DNA of 64,000 nucleotides, taken from assembly GCA_029219585.1 (NCBI GenBank), contig JAQXTR010000006.1:54207-118206 (forward strand), read 5' to 3'. The notes beneath the pieces are model-generated. The model was not told the origin of the DNA. It worked only from the letters and a program-made list of their open reading frames with translations, and ran no database searches. Positions 26,020-35,009 of the stretch are shown piece after piece. Origin of the DNA: Clostridiales bacterium. Its GTDB lineage: Bacteria; Bacillota; Clostridia; UBA1381. Positions within the stretch are counted from its first letter, which is position 1. Each line of letters begins with the position of its first letter. A program made the translations under genes and the position numbers.

Positions 26020-26130
26020 AATATTAAAGGCTCTTTGCCGTAGACGCAAAGAGCCATGAATTCTTATCAATTCAATACCTCGGTTGGTCTTACGGGCTTT
26101 CACCCTGCCGACTGTCTACGGTCTGTCAAC
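26020..26130 (-). ncRNA. Ribosomal protein L10 leader (autoregulatory mRNA structure)
   Basis: The 5' leader of rplJ starts at about 26130 and carries the conserved L10-leader features: the CCGTAGACAGTCGGCAGG-type segment, the AAAGCCCGTAAGACCAACCG-like loop region, and a strong final hairpin (GGCTCTTTG/CAAAGAGCC, 26029-26055) followed by a T-rich stretch that can act as attenuator. In this known class the L10-L12 complex binds the leader, which mimics its 23S rRNA site. Confidence 0.9.
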
Positions 26131-26136
26131 TAATAT

Positions 26137-26165
26137 ATAATAACATATATTTTATAAGTTGTCAA
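26137..26165 (-). promoter_or_regulatory. rplJ-rplL promoter
   Basis: On the minus strand TTGACA (26165-26160), 17 bases, TATTAT (26142-26137), placing the transcript start at the beginning of the L10 leader. Confidence 0.82.
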
Positions 26166-26193
26166 GTATTAAATTAAAAATATTTAAGATTTT

Positions 26194-26886
26194 TTAGCTT
26201 AATTTAGCCTGATTAATCTTTATTCCGGGGCCCATTGTTGAAGCAATTACTACGCTTCTGAGATACTGACCCTTTGCTGCTGACGGCTTAGCCTTTATTA
26301 CGGCACCTACAAGAGCATTGAAATTCTCTGCAAGCTTCTCAGCGCCGAATGATGCCTTACCGATCGGGCAGTGGATAATATTCGTCTTATCAAGACGATA
26401 TTCAATCTTACCTGCCTTTATTTCCTTAACAGCCTTTGTTACATCCATTGTAACGGTACCTGCCTTCGGTGACGGCATAAGACCCTTAGGACCGAGAACA
26501 CGTCCGAGACGTCCTACAACACCCATCATATCCGGAGTTGCAACAACAACGTCGAAATCAAACCAGTTCTCACCCTGTATCTTCTGAACGAGATCCATCT
26601 CGCCTACATAGTCAGCACCTGCTGCCTTAGCTTCCTCAGCCTTAGCGCCCTTAGCGAAAACAAGAACTCTTACTGACTTACCTGTACCGTGAGGAAGAAC
26701 GATTGCGCCTCTTACCTGCTGGTCAGCGTGACGTGAGTCAACGCCGAGTCTGATATGAGCTTCTACAGTTTCATCAAACTTTGCCTTTGCTGTCTCTGTA
26801 ACAAGCTTCATAGCTTCATCAGTGTCATAAAGCTTTGACTTATCAACGAGCTTAACACTGTCCTTATACTTTTTACCTCTGAACAT
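26194..26886 (-). CDS. rplA: 50S ribosomal protein L1
   Basis: A 230-residue L1 protein. The start [10 protein letters not shown] follows GAAGGAGGATTTTAAA; a longer frame starting at GTGGGAGGG is rejected because that segment belongs to the mRNA structure. The signature [19 protein letters not shown] is intact. L1 binds the mobile stalk of 23S rRNA and is also a translational repressor of its own L11-L1 operon in bacteria and archaea. A candidate binding site lies directly before the ribosome site. Confidence 0.97.
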   Translation of the reverse strand: MFRGKKYKDSVKLVDKSKLYDTDEAMKLVTETAKAKFDETVEAHIRLGVDSRHADQQVRGAIVLPHGTGKSVRVLVFAKGAKAEEAKAAGADYVGEMDLVQKIQGENWFDFDVVVATPDMMGVVGRLGRVLGPKGLMPSPKAGTVTMDVTKAVKEIKAGKIEYRLDKTNIIHCPIGKASFGAEKLAENFNALVGAVIKAKPSAAKGQYLRSVVIASTMGPGIKINQAKLS

Positions 26887-26902
26887 TTTAAAATCCTCCT
26901 TC

Positions 26903-26931
26903 GTGGTTAAGCGGGAAATACTCCCTCCCAC
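26903..26931 (-). promoter_or_regulatory. Candidate L1-binding mRNA element before rplA
   Basis: On the minus strand GTGGGAGG (26931-26924) and ACCAC (26907-26903) enclose a small GGG/CCC hairpin. The same two strands, GUGGGAGG and UACCAC, form the L1 site in 23S rRNA. The element ends just before the rplA ribosome site. A matching copy precedes rplK. Confidence 0.6.
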
Positions 26932-26961
26932 CGTTTACTTTAACTCTAACTCTTGATTGTA

Positions 26962-27387
26962 TCAATCGCCTACTACTACGCCCATGCTTCTGCAAGTACC
27001 TGCAATCATACTCATAGCAGCTTCAACCGTTGCAGCGTTAAGATCCGGCATCTTTGTCTGTGCAATCTGCTTGAGATCTTCTTTTGAAATGGTTGCAACC
27101 TTTGTCTTGTTCGGAACACCTGAACCGCTCTGAATCTTGCAAGCCTTCTTGATGAGTACCGCAGCCGGCGGAGTCTTTGTAACGAATGAGAATGAACGGT
27201 CAGCGTATACGGTAATAACTACCGGAATGATAAGACCCGCGTCATTTTTTGTCTTTTCGTTAAATTCCTTTGTGAACTGCATAATGTTTACACCATGCTG
27301 ACCCAATGCAGGACCAACCGGTGGTGCCGGTGTAGCTTTGCCGGCGGGAATCTGTAATTTAATATAACCTGCTACCTTCTGTGCCAT
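26962..27387 (-). CDS. rplK: 50S ribosomal protein L11
   Basis: A 141-residue L11 protein of normal length. The start [18 protein letters not shown] follows TTAAGGAGGTGGCCGTA. It shows the N-terminal thiostrepton-site region ([19 protein letters not shown]) and the C-terminal rRNA-binding domain ([28 protein letters not shown]). It is in the rpmG-secE-nusG-rplK-rplA transcript. Confidence 0.97.
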   Translation of the reverse strand: MAQKVAGYIKLQIPAGKATPAPPVGPALGQHGVNIMQFTKEFNEKTKNDAGLIIPVVITVYADRSFSFVTKTPPAAVLIKKACKIQSGSGVPNKTKVATISKEDLKQIAQTKMPDLNAATVEAAMSMIAGTCRSMGVVVGD

Positions 27388-27428
27388 TACGGCCACCTCC
27401 TTAAATTTTAAAGCGCATTGCGCTATAT

Positions 27429-27460
27429 GTGGTAAAATCGGACATAACCTGTCCTCCCAC
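27429..27460 (-). promoter_or_regulatory. Candidate L1-binding mRNA element before rplK
   Basis: On the minus strand GTGGGAGG (27460-27453) and ACCAC (27433-27429) flank a GGAC/GTCC hairpin. This copy is 41 bases before the rplK start, the place where E. coli L1 represses the L11-L1 operon. It is the second copy of the element upstream of rplA. Confidence 0.62.
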
Positions 27461-27539
27461 TGTTTCCAGAGGGACGGCGCTTTGTGCGCCTGTATCATAT
27501 AAGAGTCTGATGACCCTATACAATCTTAAATAATATCAA

Positions 27540-28064
27540 TCAATCCACCGCTTTAACCTGTGTATAATCTATTGATACAGGTGTTTCGCGGCCGAACATC
27601 GAAACAATAACCGAAAGTTTTCCTGTTTCCTGATCGATTGTGTCTATGTTTCCGGAAAAACCTTCCATCGGACCTGATTTGATTTCAACCAAATCGCCCT
27701 TTCTGAACTTGATCTCGGCACGTCGAATCTCTTCAACGCCCATTTTCTCAACCTCGGCTTCCGAGAGCGGAACCGGTTTTGAGCCGGGACCCACAAAGCC
27801 TGTAACACCGCGTGTGTTACGGACAACATACCAACTTTCATCTGTCATAATCATCTTAATCACAACATAGCCGGGGAAAATTTTTCTCTGAACAACCTTT
27901 TCCTTATCGCCGCGTTTTTCTATTACATCCTCAACAGGAACCTTAACGTCCATGATGAGATCCGAAAGTCCGCGGTTCTCAACCGTCTTTTCTATGCTTT
28001 CTTTTACTTTATTCTCATATCCGGAATATGTGTGAGCTACATACCACTTAGCAACCTCTTCCAT
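27540..28064 (-). CDS. nusG: Transcription termination/antitermination protein NusG
   Basis: A 174-residue NusG. The start MEEVAKWYVAHTYSGYENKV follows AAAGGAG. The NGN domain (KIFPGYVVIKMIMTDESWYVVRNTRGVTGFVG) and the C-terminal KOW domain (FRKGDLVEIKSGPMEGFSG) are complete. It binds RNA polymerase and links transcription with termination factors and ribosomes. It lies in the usual place between secE and rplK. Confidence 0.97.
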   Translation of the reverse strand: MEEVAKWYVAHTYSGYENKVKESIEKTVENRGLSDLIMDVKVPVEDVIEKRGDKEKVVQRKIFPGYVVIKMIMTDESWYVVRNTRGVTGFVGPGSKPVPLSEAEVEKMGVEEIRRAEIKFRKGDLVEIKSGPMEGFSGNIDTIDQETGKLSVIVSMFGRETPVSIDYTQVKAVD

Positions 28065-28100
28065 ACAGACCGCTCCTTTCGACAAACATTTCTGCTGAAA

Positions 28101-28328
28101 TTACAGTATATTAGTCAATAAGGATGCTGCCAATGAGAATATCACATCAAAAACGGCAAGGAAAATACCTATCAAAATAATGAAGACAACTATAACAAGT
28201 GTATTTTTCTTAAGCTGCTCCTTTGTAGGCCATGTAACCTTCTTAAGCTCAGCCTTGGTATCCTTAAAATACTTCTTCATTCTTGCGAAGAAAGGCTTCT
28301 TCTTAACTTTAACGTTTGACTCAGCCAT
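28101..28328 (-). CDS. secE: Preprotein translocase subunit SecE
   Basis: A 75-residue single-helix SecE. The basic amphipathic stretch (FKDTKAELKKVTWPTKEQLKK) carries the conserved VTWP motif, followed by one membrane helix (TLVIVVFIILIGIFLAVFDVIFSLA, shown only in part by position 45-70). It is the short Gram-positive form. It clamps the SecY channel. Position between rpmG and nusG is canonical. Confidence 0.96.
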   Translation of the reverse strand: MAESNVKVKKKPFFARMKKYFKDTKAELKKVTWPTKEQLKKNTLVIVVFIILIGIFLAVFDVIFSLAASLLTNIL

Positions 28329-28360
28329 ACTACTACTCCTTATCTGTTCCCGACGTTCAA

Positions 28361-28510
28361 TTACTTTGTTTCCTTGTGTAATGTGTGCTTTCTGCAGAAC
28401 TTGCAGTACTTGTTCATCTCAAGTCTGTCAGGATCGTTCTTCTTATTCTTCATTGTGTTATAATTTCTCTGCTTACATTCCTGACAAGCTAATGTAATTT
28501 TAACTCTCAT
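28361..28510 (-). CDS. rpmG: 50S ribosomal protein L33
   Basis: A 49-residue protein, found by hand translation because it is below the usual length cut-off. [19 protein letters not shown] and [13 protein letters not shown] are typical of L33, with both CxxC pairs kept (zinc-binding form). ATGGAGGTAGTTACA precedes the ATG. It is first in the secE-nusG-rplK-rplA transcript. A TTCTTT/AAAGAA mini-hairpin followed by nine T lies in its leader (about 28565-28585) and might attenuate. Confidence 0.95.
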   Translation of the reverse strand: MRVKITLACQECKQRNYNTMKNKKNDPDRLEMNKYCKFCRKHTLHKETK

Positions 28511-28595
28511 TGTAACTACCTCCATGTATATATTTCGGGCTCATATCTGTATTCAAAACACAGCAAAAAAAAAGAACCCTTCTTTCATCACCCAT

Positions 28596-28624
28596 ATTGT
28601 AACACAGGCAGGGGTGCTTGTCAA
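28596..28624 (-). promoter_or_regulatory. Promoter of the rpmG-secE-nusG-rplK-rplA operon
   Basis: On the minus strand TTGACA (28624-28619), 17 bases, TACAAT (28601-28596). Confidence 0.82.
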
Positions 28625-28666
28625 GTCTTTTTTTATAAATTCCCTTTTTTTATTGAATATGCACTA

Positions 28667-28717
28667 TACGGTCTGCATTAAGCCTGTATGTTTTAATCAT
28701 TCTCAGTGCAGACCGTA
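28667..28717 (-). repeat. Long-loop inverted repeat downstream of hpt
   Basis: Arms TACGGTCTGCATT (28667-28679) and AGTGCAGACCGTA (28705-28717) pair over 13 bases with one mismatch and leave a 25-base loop. No T run follows on the hpt strand, so it is not a standard terminator; it may protect the hpt mRNA end or be an unrelated structured RNA. Confidence 0.5.
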
Positions 28718-28740
28718 CATTGTACGAACATATATGCCGT

Positions 28741-29304
28741 TTACATATATGCCTCCGGCTTCAGAATACCAACATAGTCCAGCTGACGGTACTTTTCATC
28801 AAAGTCAAGTCCATAGCCCACAACAAATTTATCGGGAATCTCCGCGCCTATGTACTCAACCTCTACCTCTACAACCCTGCGCTCCGGCTTTGACAAAAGC
28901 GCCGCAATACTTACGGTCTTCGCTCCGCGGCTTTGCAGCTCCTGCTTCAGAAGAGAAAGCGTTCTGCCGCTGTCGATAATATCCTCTATTATGAGTACGT
29001 TCTTCCCTTTTATATCACTGTCCATATCCTTCTTTATGTTTATAACACCCGATGATGCCGTGCCGCTCCCATAGCTTGATGCCTGCATAAAGTCAAGCTT
29101 AACATTCATGGTAAGACACCTTATAAGGTCAGCTGCAAACATTATGCTTCCCTTCAGAATAATTACAGCAATAATTTCCTCTCCTTCAAAATCCTTGTTG
29201 ATCCTTGCGGCAATTTCATTCGTGAGCTGGCTGATCTCCTGCTTTGTAAACATAATTGCCTCAATGTCCTTGTGCATTGAATCCGATACTGTTTTTGTAA
29301 TCAT
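28741..29304 (-). CDS. hpt: Hypoxanthine phosphoribosyltransferase
   Basis: A 187-residue purine-salvage enzyme that makes IMP or GMP from hypoxanthine or guanine and PRPP. The PRPP loop VLIIEDIIDSGRTLS is intact, as are VIILKGS and the FVVGYGLDFDEKYRQL stretch near the C-terminus. The ATG at 29304 is preferred, six bases after AAAGGTG; a GTG three codons earlier lies too close to the site. In Bacillota hpt often sits beside tilS and ftsH; here it lies alone, upstream of the ribosomal operon. Confidence 0.95.
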   Translation of the reverse strand: MITKTVSDSMHKDIEAIMFTKQEISQLTNEIAARINKDFEGEEIIAVIILKGSIMFAADLIRCLTMNVKLDFMQASSYGSGTASSGVINIKKDMDSDIKGKNVLIIEDIIDSGRTLSLLKQELQSRGAKTVSIAALLSKPERRVVEVEVEYIGAEIPDKFVVGYGLDFDEKYRQLDYVGILKPEAYM

Positions 29305-29446
29305 TTTCTTCACCTTTCCTTTGTATTTAATTTATAAGCAGTGCTGCACCGCATTTTACACGCAGGTACAAATTACCATACGTTAATTCAACAAAATCCG
29401 CCTTTTTTCGTCACGCTCCGGGCAGAATAAGCGCGGGGTGATTTTT

Positions 29447-30163
29447 ATGAAACGTATATTCGTTCTTCTTTTTATGTTAATACTCTATCTTTCTCCTCAG
29501 TCTTCATCTGCTGCGGACATTTCCTCCGGGGACAAAGAACAGCTTCTTCTGCTTTTAAAGGCGTGCGCAGACATCACCGAATATGACAGCAGCTCATATA
29601 ATGAACATGAGCTTATGCTTCGTATGCTCTACACCTACAGAAATTTTACTGTTCTTTCGGATATTGCACCGCAGTCCGGCGGTACGGCAGATAAAAAGCT
29701 TCTTAACAGCGCCTTCGTCGACGATGCCATGTACAGGGCATTCCGCATAAAGCCCGAGCATCCCGATGTGTCACGTCTCACCGAGCTGGGCTATTGCTAC
29801 AGCGGCGGCTATTATTACTATACAGGCGGCTACAGCGGTTATTTTGCGACCGATGTCAAGGAAATAAAAAGCATATCAAAAATTTCCGATTCCGCCTATT
29901 ATATTGTATTTACCGACACCTTCACAGATTCCGATACTCCGCTTACCAAAGAGGAGAGTACCGCCGTTGCCGCCCGTGATGATGACGGATTTTATTTAAC
30001 GGAGCTGCATATGGGAGGCTATCCCAATCCATCCCCAACCTATACTGCTGCGCCTTCCGGTGTCTCAGCTGCCCGCAGTACGCTCAAGCAGCTTCTCCCG
30101 GTAATAATCCTGCTTCTTACTCTTGCCGCCGCCGCAATAGTGTTCTATACCTATATTATATAG
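29447..30163 (+). CDS. Exported protein with C-terminal membrane anchor, unknown
   Basis: A 238-residue protein with ATG after GCGGGGTGA. A signal peptide (residues 1-22, ending SSSAAD) and a C-terminal membrane segment (LLPVIILLLTLAAAAIVFYTY) place the middle domain outside the cell. That domain is acidic and Tyr-rich, with a notable YCYSGGYYYYTGGYSGYF stretch. I recognise no family. It is divergent from hpt and its end abuts the convergent zinc-ribbon gene with no gap, so both transcripts must overlap. Confidence 0.7.
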   Translation: MKRIFVLLFMLILYLSPQSSSAADISSGDKEQLLLLLKACADITEYDSSSYNEHELMLRMLYTYRNFTVLSDIAPQSGGTADKKLLNSAFVDDAMYRAFRIKPEHPDVSRLTELGYCYSGGYYYYTGGYSGYFATDVKEIKSISKISDSAYYIVFTDTFTDSDTPLTKEESTAVAARDDDGFYLTELHMGGYPNPSPTYTAAPSGVSAARSTLKQLLPVIILLLTLAAAAIVFYTYII

Positions 30164-30484
30164 CTAAGGGAGCAAGTGTTCATGCAGACGCATAACCTCC
30201 CATGCGTCCGCATCGGGTCTGTACATTCCGCTTTTCTCCGAGGGCTTTGAGGCAATGCGGTAACCGGCTATAACGGCTATAATTCCTGCCAGCACTATTA
30301 CAATGCGTGCCGCTATCCCAAAAAACAGCCAGAACTCCGAACGGTTTCTCCTGCGTTTGCCGTCGCCCTCCGACACTGCAAGGCTTTCCTCATCCGGATC
30401 CTCACCTCGCATGACAAACTCTCCGCACTCACAGCAGAACACTGCGTCGTCATCAAGCTCCGCTCCGCATCTTCCGCACCGCAT
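30164..30484 (-). CDS. Small zinc-ribbon membrane protein
   Basis: A 106-residue protein. The start MRCGRCGAELDDDAVFCCECG is chosen because GGGAGGG sits six bases upstream. The N-terminal zinc ribbon is of the zinc_ribbon_2 type, followed by a charged linker and one membrane helix (about residues 50-75). The C-terminal 30 residues are unassigned. Such proteins are common in Clostridia and of unknown role. It stands alone. Confidence 0.72.
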   Translation of the reverse strand: MRCGRCGAELDDDAVFCCECGEFVMRGEDPDEESLAVSEGDGKRRRNRSEFWLFFGIAARIVIVLAGIIAVIAGYRIASKPSEKSGMYRPDADAWEVMRLHEHLLP

Positions 30485-30562
30485 ATCCAACCCTCCCTGT
30501 AATTCAAAATGATGGTATATGCTTTATTATACACTAAATATATCGATTTGTGAAGTATTTTA

Positions 30563-30594
30563 TAAAAAAAATTTGCGGGCATTTCTGCCCGCAC
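30563..30594 (-). terminator. Terminator of the ECF sigma / clostripain operon
   Basis: On the minus strand a GCGGGCA/TGCCCGC stem (30592-30575) with a four-base loop is followed by a run of eight T. Confidence 0.88.
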
Positions 30595-30600
30595 TATCAG

Positions 30601-31956
30601 TCACAGTTTATTATACATTCTGTAAAACGTTATTATCGCCTGCTCTACGGTATAGCTCATATGCGGCATAAAATTGTTGCCATCATCGCCGTTCATGATT
30701 TCATTCGCCCTCACATACCTGACATGACCTCTCGCCCACCCGCTTATGCGTTCATTATCATTAAATATAAATACCCCCGGCTTATCCGAAAGTCCGAGCT
30801 TTCTCGCACAGCGCGCAAGCATTGCCGCCGCCTGCTCTCTTGTTATCACATAATCCGGGCGGAAGGTTCCGTCCTCAAATCCGTTTACAATCCCCAGCAC
30901 GGCGCACGCATTTATAACCGTCTCGGATGTATCAATGAAGGACGCCTCGTTTGTACCATATATTGATGCGTATTCCTCTATTGAAATCCCCGAATACCCC
31001 TCTATCGCCTTTGCGGCAAGCTCACAGAAGCCCTCTCTTGAAATATATTCTGTATAACCTCCCTGCAAACTGTTCGGCACAATACCCGCTTCAATTGCCG
31101 CCGTCACCTCTTCACTGGACCATGATGAGGTTCCGTACGCGGAATATGTACCCTCATAAGCATCAAGCGATTTGATATCCGCATTATCAGTCGGCTTCGG
31201 TGCAGCAGTTGACTCAGGCTGCTCTGTCGGTGCTGCCGTCTCCGTACCCTTCAGCACACATCCGATAAAGGTACATCCCTCAAGCGTACTGTATGTAACT
31301 CCCTTATAAATAACGGTTATAGAAATTTCATCTCCCGCCGCGCAGCCTGAAGCGCTGAGCTTTACATCACTGTTATATGAACCGCTGTATATTGTGCCGG
31401 TTTTTGTCACTGCCGTCCCGCCGGCTGTAAGATTGGTCATCTTCAGAGAAAACTCCCTGTTGCCGTTGCTTTTATACATGACATGAACCCTTACCCAGAA
31501 ATCCTTATCGGGATAGACGTTATCTACCCCGATAATTTGCGGCGGCTGCATATCAATAGTTTCGTTTAATATGGTACGGTTTGAAACAAGCTCCTTATAT
31601 TCATCCGTGCTGCTCATGCCGCTTGTGTCTAGCTTTTCATCAGCCGATGCAACCTCCTCAATATATTGATTGACCTCTTTCTCAACAGCCATACAGTCGT
31701 CTATTGTCATACCTGCTGATATGGAAACTATCTCCGCCGACACCTCATACAAATCACTTATGCGTTTTATTTCATTAAGCTTTGCCTCCTCCTCAGACAT
31801 TAATCCAAGATTCCCGGAGCCGTCGGACACATACACAGGGTTATCGCTTATCAGCCTCCGTATCCTGCTTTCCATATTTTCAGCAGAGATACAAACACCT
31901 GTGAAGCACGACAGAAAAATTGCCGTACTTGCTAATAATGCAGTTAATCTCCTCAC
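30601..31956 (-). CDS. Secreted S-layer-homology (SLH) domain protein
   Basis: A 451-residue exported protein. The start is a GTG (31956) after AAAGGAGAAAAGGT; a longer TTG frame includes that site. A signal peptide is followed by a helical segment, a beta-sandwich-like domain (about 140-230), a short Thr/Pro/Glu linker, then three SLH repeats in the last 190 residues (for example VLGIVNGFEDGTFRPDYVIT, REQAAAMLARCARKLG). SLH repeats attach proteins to pyruvylated cell-wall polymers. It is the last gene of the ECF sigma operon, 17 bases after the clostripain-family gene, so it may be a target or partner of that protease. Function of the middle domain unknown. Confidence 0.88.
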   Translation of the reverse strand: MRRLTALLASTAIFLSCFTGVCISAENMESRIRRLISDNPVYVSDGSGNLGLMSEEEAKLNEIKRISDLYEVSAEIVSISAGMTIDDCMAVEKEVNQYIEEVASADEKLDTSGMSSTDEYKELVSNRTILNETIDMQPPQIIGVDNVYPDKDFWVRVHVMYKSNGNREFSLKMTNLTAGGTAVTKTGTIYSGSYNSDVKLSASGCAAGDEISITVIYKGVTYSTLEGCTFIGCVLKGTETAAPTEQPESTAAPKPTDNADIKSLDAYEGTYSAYGTSSWSSEEVTAAIEAGIVPNSLQGGYTEYISREGFCELAAKAIEGYSGISIEEYASIYGTNEASFIDTSETVINACAVLGIVNGFEDGTFRPDYVITREQAAAMLARCARKLGLSDKPGVFIFNDNERISGWARGHVRYVRANEIMNGDDGNNFMPHMSYTVEQAIITFYRMYNKL

Positions 31957-31973
31957 ACCTTTTCTCCTTTCCC

Positions 31974-34900
31974 TCAATACACAAAATACCCGGCAAGTCT
32001 GTCAAACACGCTCATGCTCCGCATTCCGTCATACCTCTTATAAATATATGCGCTCTCTGCGGTAATCTCGATCTGGCCGTCACGATTCATCTCGCTGCCC
32101 GATGTATAAAGCATTCTTCCGTTATAATTCATAAACAGATTTGCCTTATTATATACATCCTTGTATCTGCCTGCCATGATGCTCTCCGCCGCATCCGAAA
32201 GATTAATTTCTCCTGACAGCACAGTTTCGGCGGTACTGCTTTCGGTAAAATCAAGATATATTCCGCATACCGCACAATCCTCCGTATAAGCCGCAGCTGC
32301 ACCGTAATTGACAAGCTCCGCGGCAAACCGCCTGCCGCCTCTTGTAAATACAGCCTCCGCAGAGCCCATTGACGGAATTATCACCGCATTGTCCGAGAGC
32401 ATCCATCCGTCCGATATAAGCACCTTTGCCGGAACAGGCAGTGCATAAAGACTGCCGTCTATGCTCATAACAAACGAATACGGATCATGCCCCGCCGATG
32501 ACGGAGCGGAATACTCATACGAATGACCTGAAATGCCTCCGGAGCGGATTGCGCATCCCTCCACACAGTTGACAGTCGTCTTTAATATCTCTCCCGTGCT
32601 TTTATCCGTTTCAATTACAATGTAATCATGCGGTATAATATTATGCAGTCCGTTTATTGCAAGTTCTCCGTTTTGAAAATCCGGTATCACCGAGCTTTCG
32701 TTAAGCTCATATATATATTTGATGCTTTGCGCCGTTATATATATTTCATCAGCGCCTTCGGGATCAAGATACATACCTGCCGCAAGCCCTCCGCAGCTGC
32801 CGTGTGAAGCAGATATTCCGGTAACGATTCCCTTATCGGCAGTGACAGATGATGTGCTGAAATTCTGTATCGTCACATCTATAAAGTCCGCGCCGCACTG
32901 CATAGTCATAAGACACGACTCCCCTGAGCCCAGAGTCTGCACTTCTCCCGTAAGCCTGAAGCCCTCATCCTCCATATCCGGCACAGAGCACGGCACTTTA
33001 AGCGCTTTGCCGCCTGCAATTATACAATTTGTCTTTTCGGACAATATCGTTTTTTCATGCAATATATCATTTTCTTCACCGCCGCAGTCAATCTCCGCAG
33101 TCGGTGAACAGTACTGAACATATCCGTAATGATTAATAAGTTCAAAGCGTCCGTAATACTTTCCGCTGAGCCTTTCAATCCCGAATTCCGTATTATGTAC
33201 CGAAAAAATATCAGGTGTGGTGAATGTCTGATAATTGTCCTCGGTATACTCGTCAATAACCGCATATATACGGTCTCCGCTGTTAATTGAAGAATCATCC
33301 TTTGCTGCAAGCGCATCCGTATCCGCCGCCGTAATTGCCATCATGCTGCCGCCGCTGTCAAGAGAAACGATATAACGCTTAAAATCGGCAGCATATGCAT
33401 TCTTTCCGTTATCCTTCGCTATACATACCCGTCTTCTGTCTCCGTCAATCTCCAGAACACACGGATACTTCCTGTTATCATTGATCATAAAAGCCCCTGA
33501 GTTATCATATACCGCCGAAAGCTCGTTTCCATTTATTGATACATCATAAACTCTGGCTGTACATCTGAAAATATCATCCTCATATTTATATACACAGAAT
33601 ACTGCGTCACATATGTCTTCAGCTTCGCCGACGCTCATTTTATACGAGTAACTGCTGCCGTTTTTTTCGGTTACTCCCGTCCGCGTATTCTCCGCAGACG
33701 AAACCAAATGTCCGTTTATGCTGCTTTCGGTTCGCCTCTGCAGCGTTTTATATGTATCCAGCTCATCACCCGTAAGACCGCACCATGAGTTGAGACTCCC
33801 CTTGCTGCTGCTGTAATAGCTGTATACGGAGATGCCGCAGGAAGCCTCCGATGATTTATTGTATATGACCGCCTCATCCACCGCAGCTATCAGCCCCGAT
33901 GTGTCCGCTCCGACAGCGCCGAGTTTTTCCGCATAATCGCCTATGTCCACATAGTCATGAGAGCCGGTGTCAAATCGGCTTCCGAAAACAGAATTGCCAT
34001 AGGTCTTTGTATTATAGCGCGCGGCAAGATATTTGTTTTCGTCCTCAGAAATCACCTCATCCGAAACACCCTCGAGAAAACCGATTATATCTTTCGTCTT
34101 GCTAAGGTCTATTGCCGAAAGTGTATAGCCTGCCACGGAATGACTGTCATTAAACTCCGCTGTTTTATCTATCACCGCTCTGCACAGCTCTCCTCCTCCC
34201 AGGCTAAGCACCGGGCTTCCGAGAAAATCGTAGCTCCAGCCGTAAAAGCTTTCCGCATCCTCCGAGCCGATAAAATATTTAAATCCTGCCTTTGCAAACT
34301 CCTGTGCAGTCTGCACATCCGCCATAAAGCACGCGTCAAAGCCCACAATGTCGTAATTATAGTCCATTCCGTAGTCCTGCTTAACATCCCTCTTTATATC
34401 CGCAAACACTCCCGCCAGCTTTTCCGTTGAAATACCGGCATTTTCACCGCTTTCATCCTTACCGAAGCCGTTTACAAATCCGCCTCCGTGATCCCAGAAT
34501 AACACACTGTAGCTATCCGCTCTGTACCTTGCCATATATCTGAACATAAGACTGTATATATCATCCGTATCAAATATATTATAATTGTTTTTCTCATTCA
34601 ACGAAACAAACCCGTCTTCCGTAAGCTTATATACGCTGACAGGGTTTGTATTCAGCGCGTCTATACTCCAGCTTTTACTTCCTCCCGCAATAAGAATGAC
34701 ATTCGTATCCCTGTCGCTGTAACCGCTGCCGAGCATCTCGCATATATCATATCCGGCATACTGCGACATATCCGAGCCTATCATGAATATGAAAATAGTC
34801 TGCTTCAAGCCCTTTGACTTATCATCACCGCAGTATCCGAAGGAAATATTTGAATTCCCATACATCTGCGACGCCGTGTTTATCCGTCCTATATCACCGC

Positions 34901-35009
34901 TGCAGCCTGCTGCGGCAGCAGATGCGGACGCTGCGGGAATACAGGAAACTGCCGCTGACACGGCAAGAACAGATGCCGTAATTTTAATCCTCAATACCCG
35001 TTTCCTCAT
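31974..35009 (-). CDS. Secreted clostripain-family (C11) cysteine peptidase, large
   Basis: A 1011-residue exported protein with the start at MRKRVLRIK after GGAGGAGGAAA. It overlaps the anti-sigma-like gene by 26 bases. A signal peptide is followed by a C11 peptidase domain: the catalytic His is in FWDHGGGF near residue 173 and the catalytic Cys in IVGFDACFMAD near residue 226. About 600 further residues form several beta-rich domains without a name I can give. Clostripain-type enzymes cut after Arg or Lys. The mature form may self-process. Lying behind an ECF sigma and its anti-sigma, it is probably induced by envelope signals; that is inference. Confidence 0.9.
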   Translation of the reverse strand: MRKRVLRIKITASVLAVSAAVSCIPAASASAAAAGCSGDIGRINTASQMYGNSNISFGYCGDDKSKGLKQTIFIFMIGSDMSQYAGYDICEMLGSGYSDRDTNVILIAGGSKSWSIDALNTNPVSVYKLTEDGFVSLNEKNNYNIFDTDDIYSLMFRYMARYRADSYSVLFWDHGGGFVNGFGKDESGENAGISTEKLAGVFADIKRDVKQDYGMDYNYDIVGFDACFMADVQTAQEFAKAGFKYFIGSEDAESFYGWSYDFLGSPVLSLGGGELCRAVIDKTAEFNDSHSVAGYTLSAIDLSKTKDIIGFLEGVSDEVISEDENKYLAARYNTKTYGNSVFGSRFDTGSHDYVDIGDYAEKLGAVGADTSGLIAAVDEAVIYNKSSEASCGISVYSYYSSSKGSLNSWCGLTGDELDTYKTLQRRTESSINGHLVSSAENTRTGVTEKNGSSYSYKMSVGEAEDICDAVFCVYKYEDDIFRCTARVYDVSINGNELSAVYDNSGAFMINDNRKYPCVLEIDGDRRRVCIAKDNGKNAYAADFKRYIVSLDSGGSMMAITAADTDALAAKDDSSINSGDRIYAVIDEYTEDNYQTFTTPDIFSVHNTEFGIERLSGKYYGRFELINHYGYVQYCSPTAEIDCGGEENDILHEKTILSEKTNCIIAGGKALKVPCSVPDMEDEGFRLTGEVQTLGSGESCLMTMQCGADFIDVTIQNFSTSSVTADKGIVTGISASHGSCGGLAAGMYLDPEGADEIYITAQSIKYIYELNESSVIPDFQNGELAINGLHNIIPHDYIVIETDKSTGEILKTTVNCVEGCAIRSGGISGHSYEYSAPSSAGHDPYSFVMSIDGSLYALPVPAKVLISDGWMLSDNAVIIPSMGSAEAVFTRGGRRFAAELVNYGAAAAYTEDCAVCGIYLDFTESSTAETVLSGEINLSDAAESIMAGRYKDVYNKANLFMNYNGRMLYTSGSEMNRDGQIEITAESAYIYKRYDGMRSMSVFDRLAGYFVY

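Noticed and set aside
26932..27498. Longer N-terminal extensions of L11 and L1 frames
   Set aside because: The upstream in-frame starts lie inside the conserved mRNA structure and have no ribosome site, whereas the family-consistent ATG codons follow strong AGGAGG sites.
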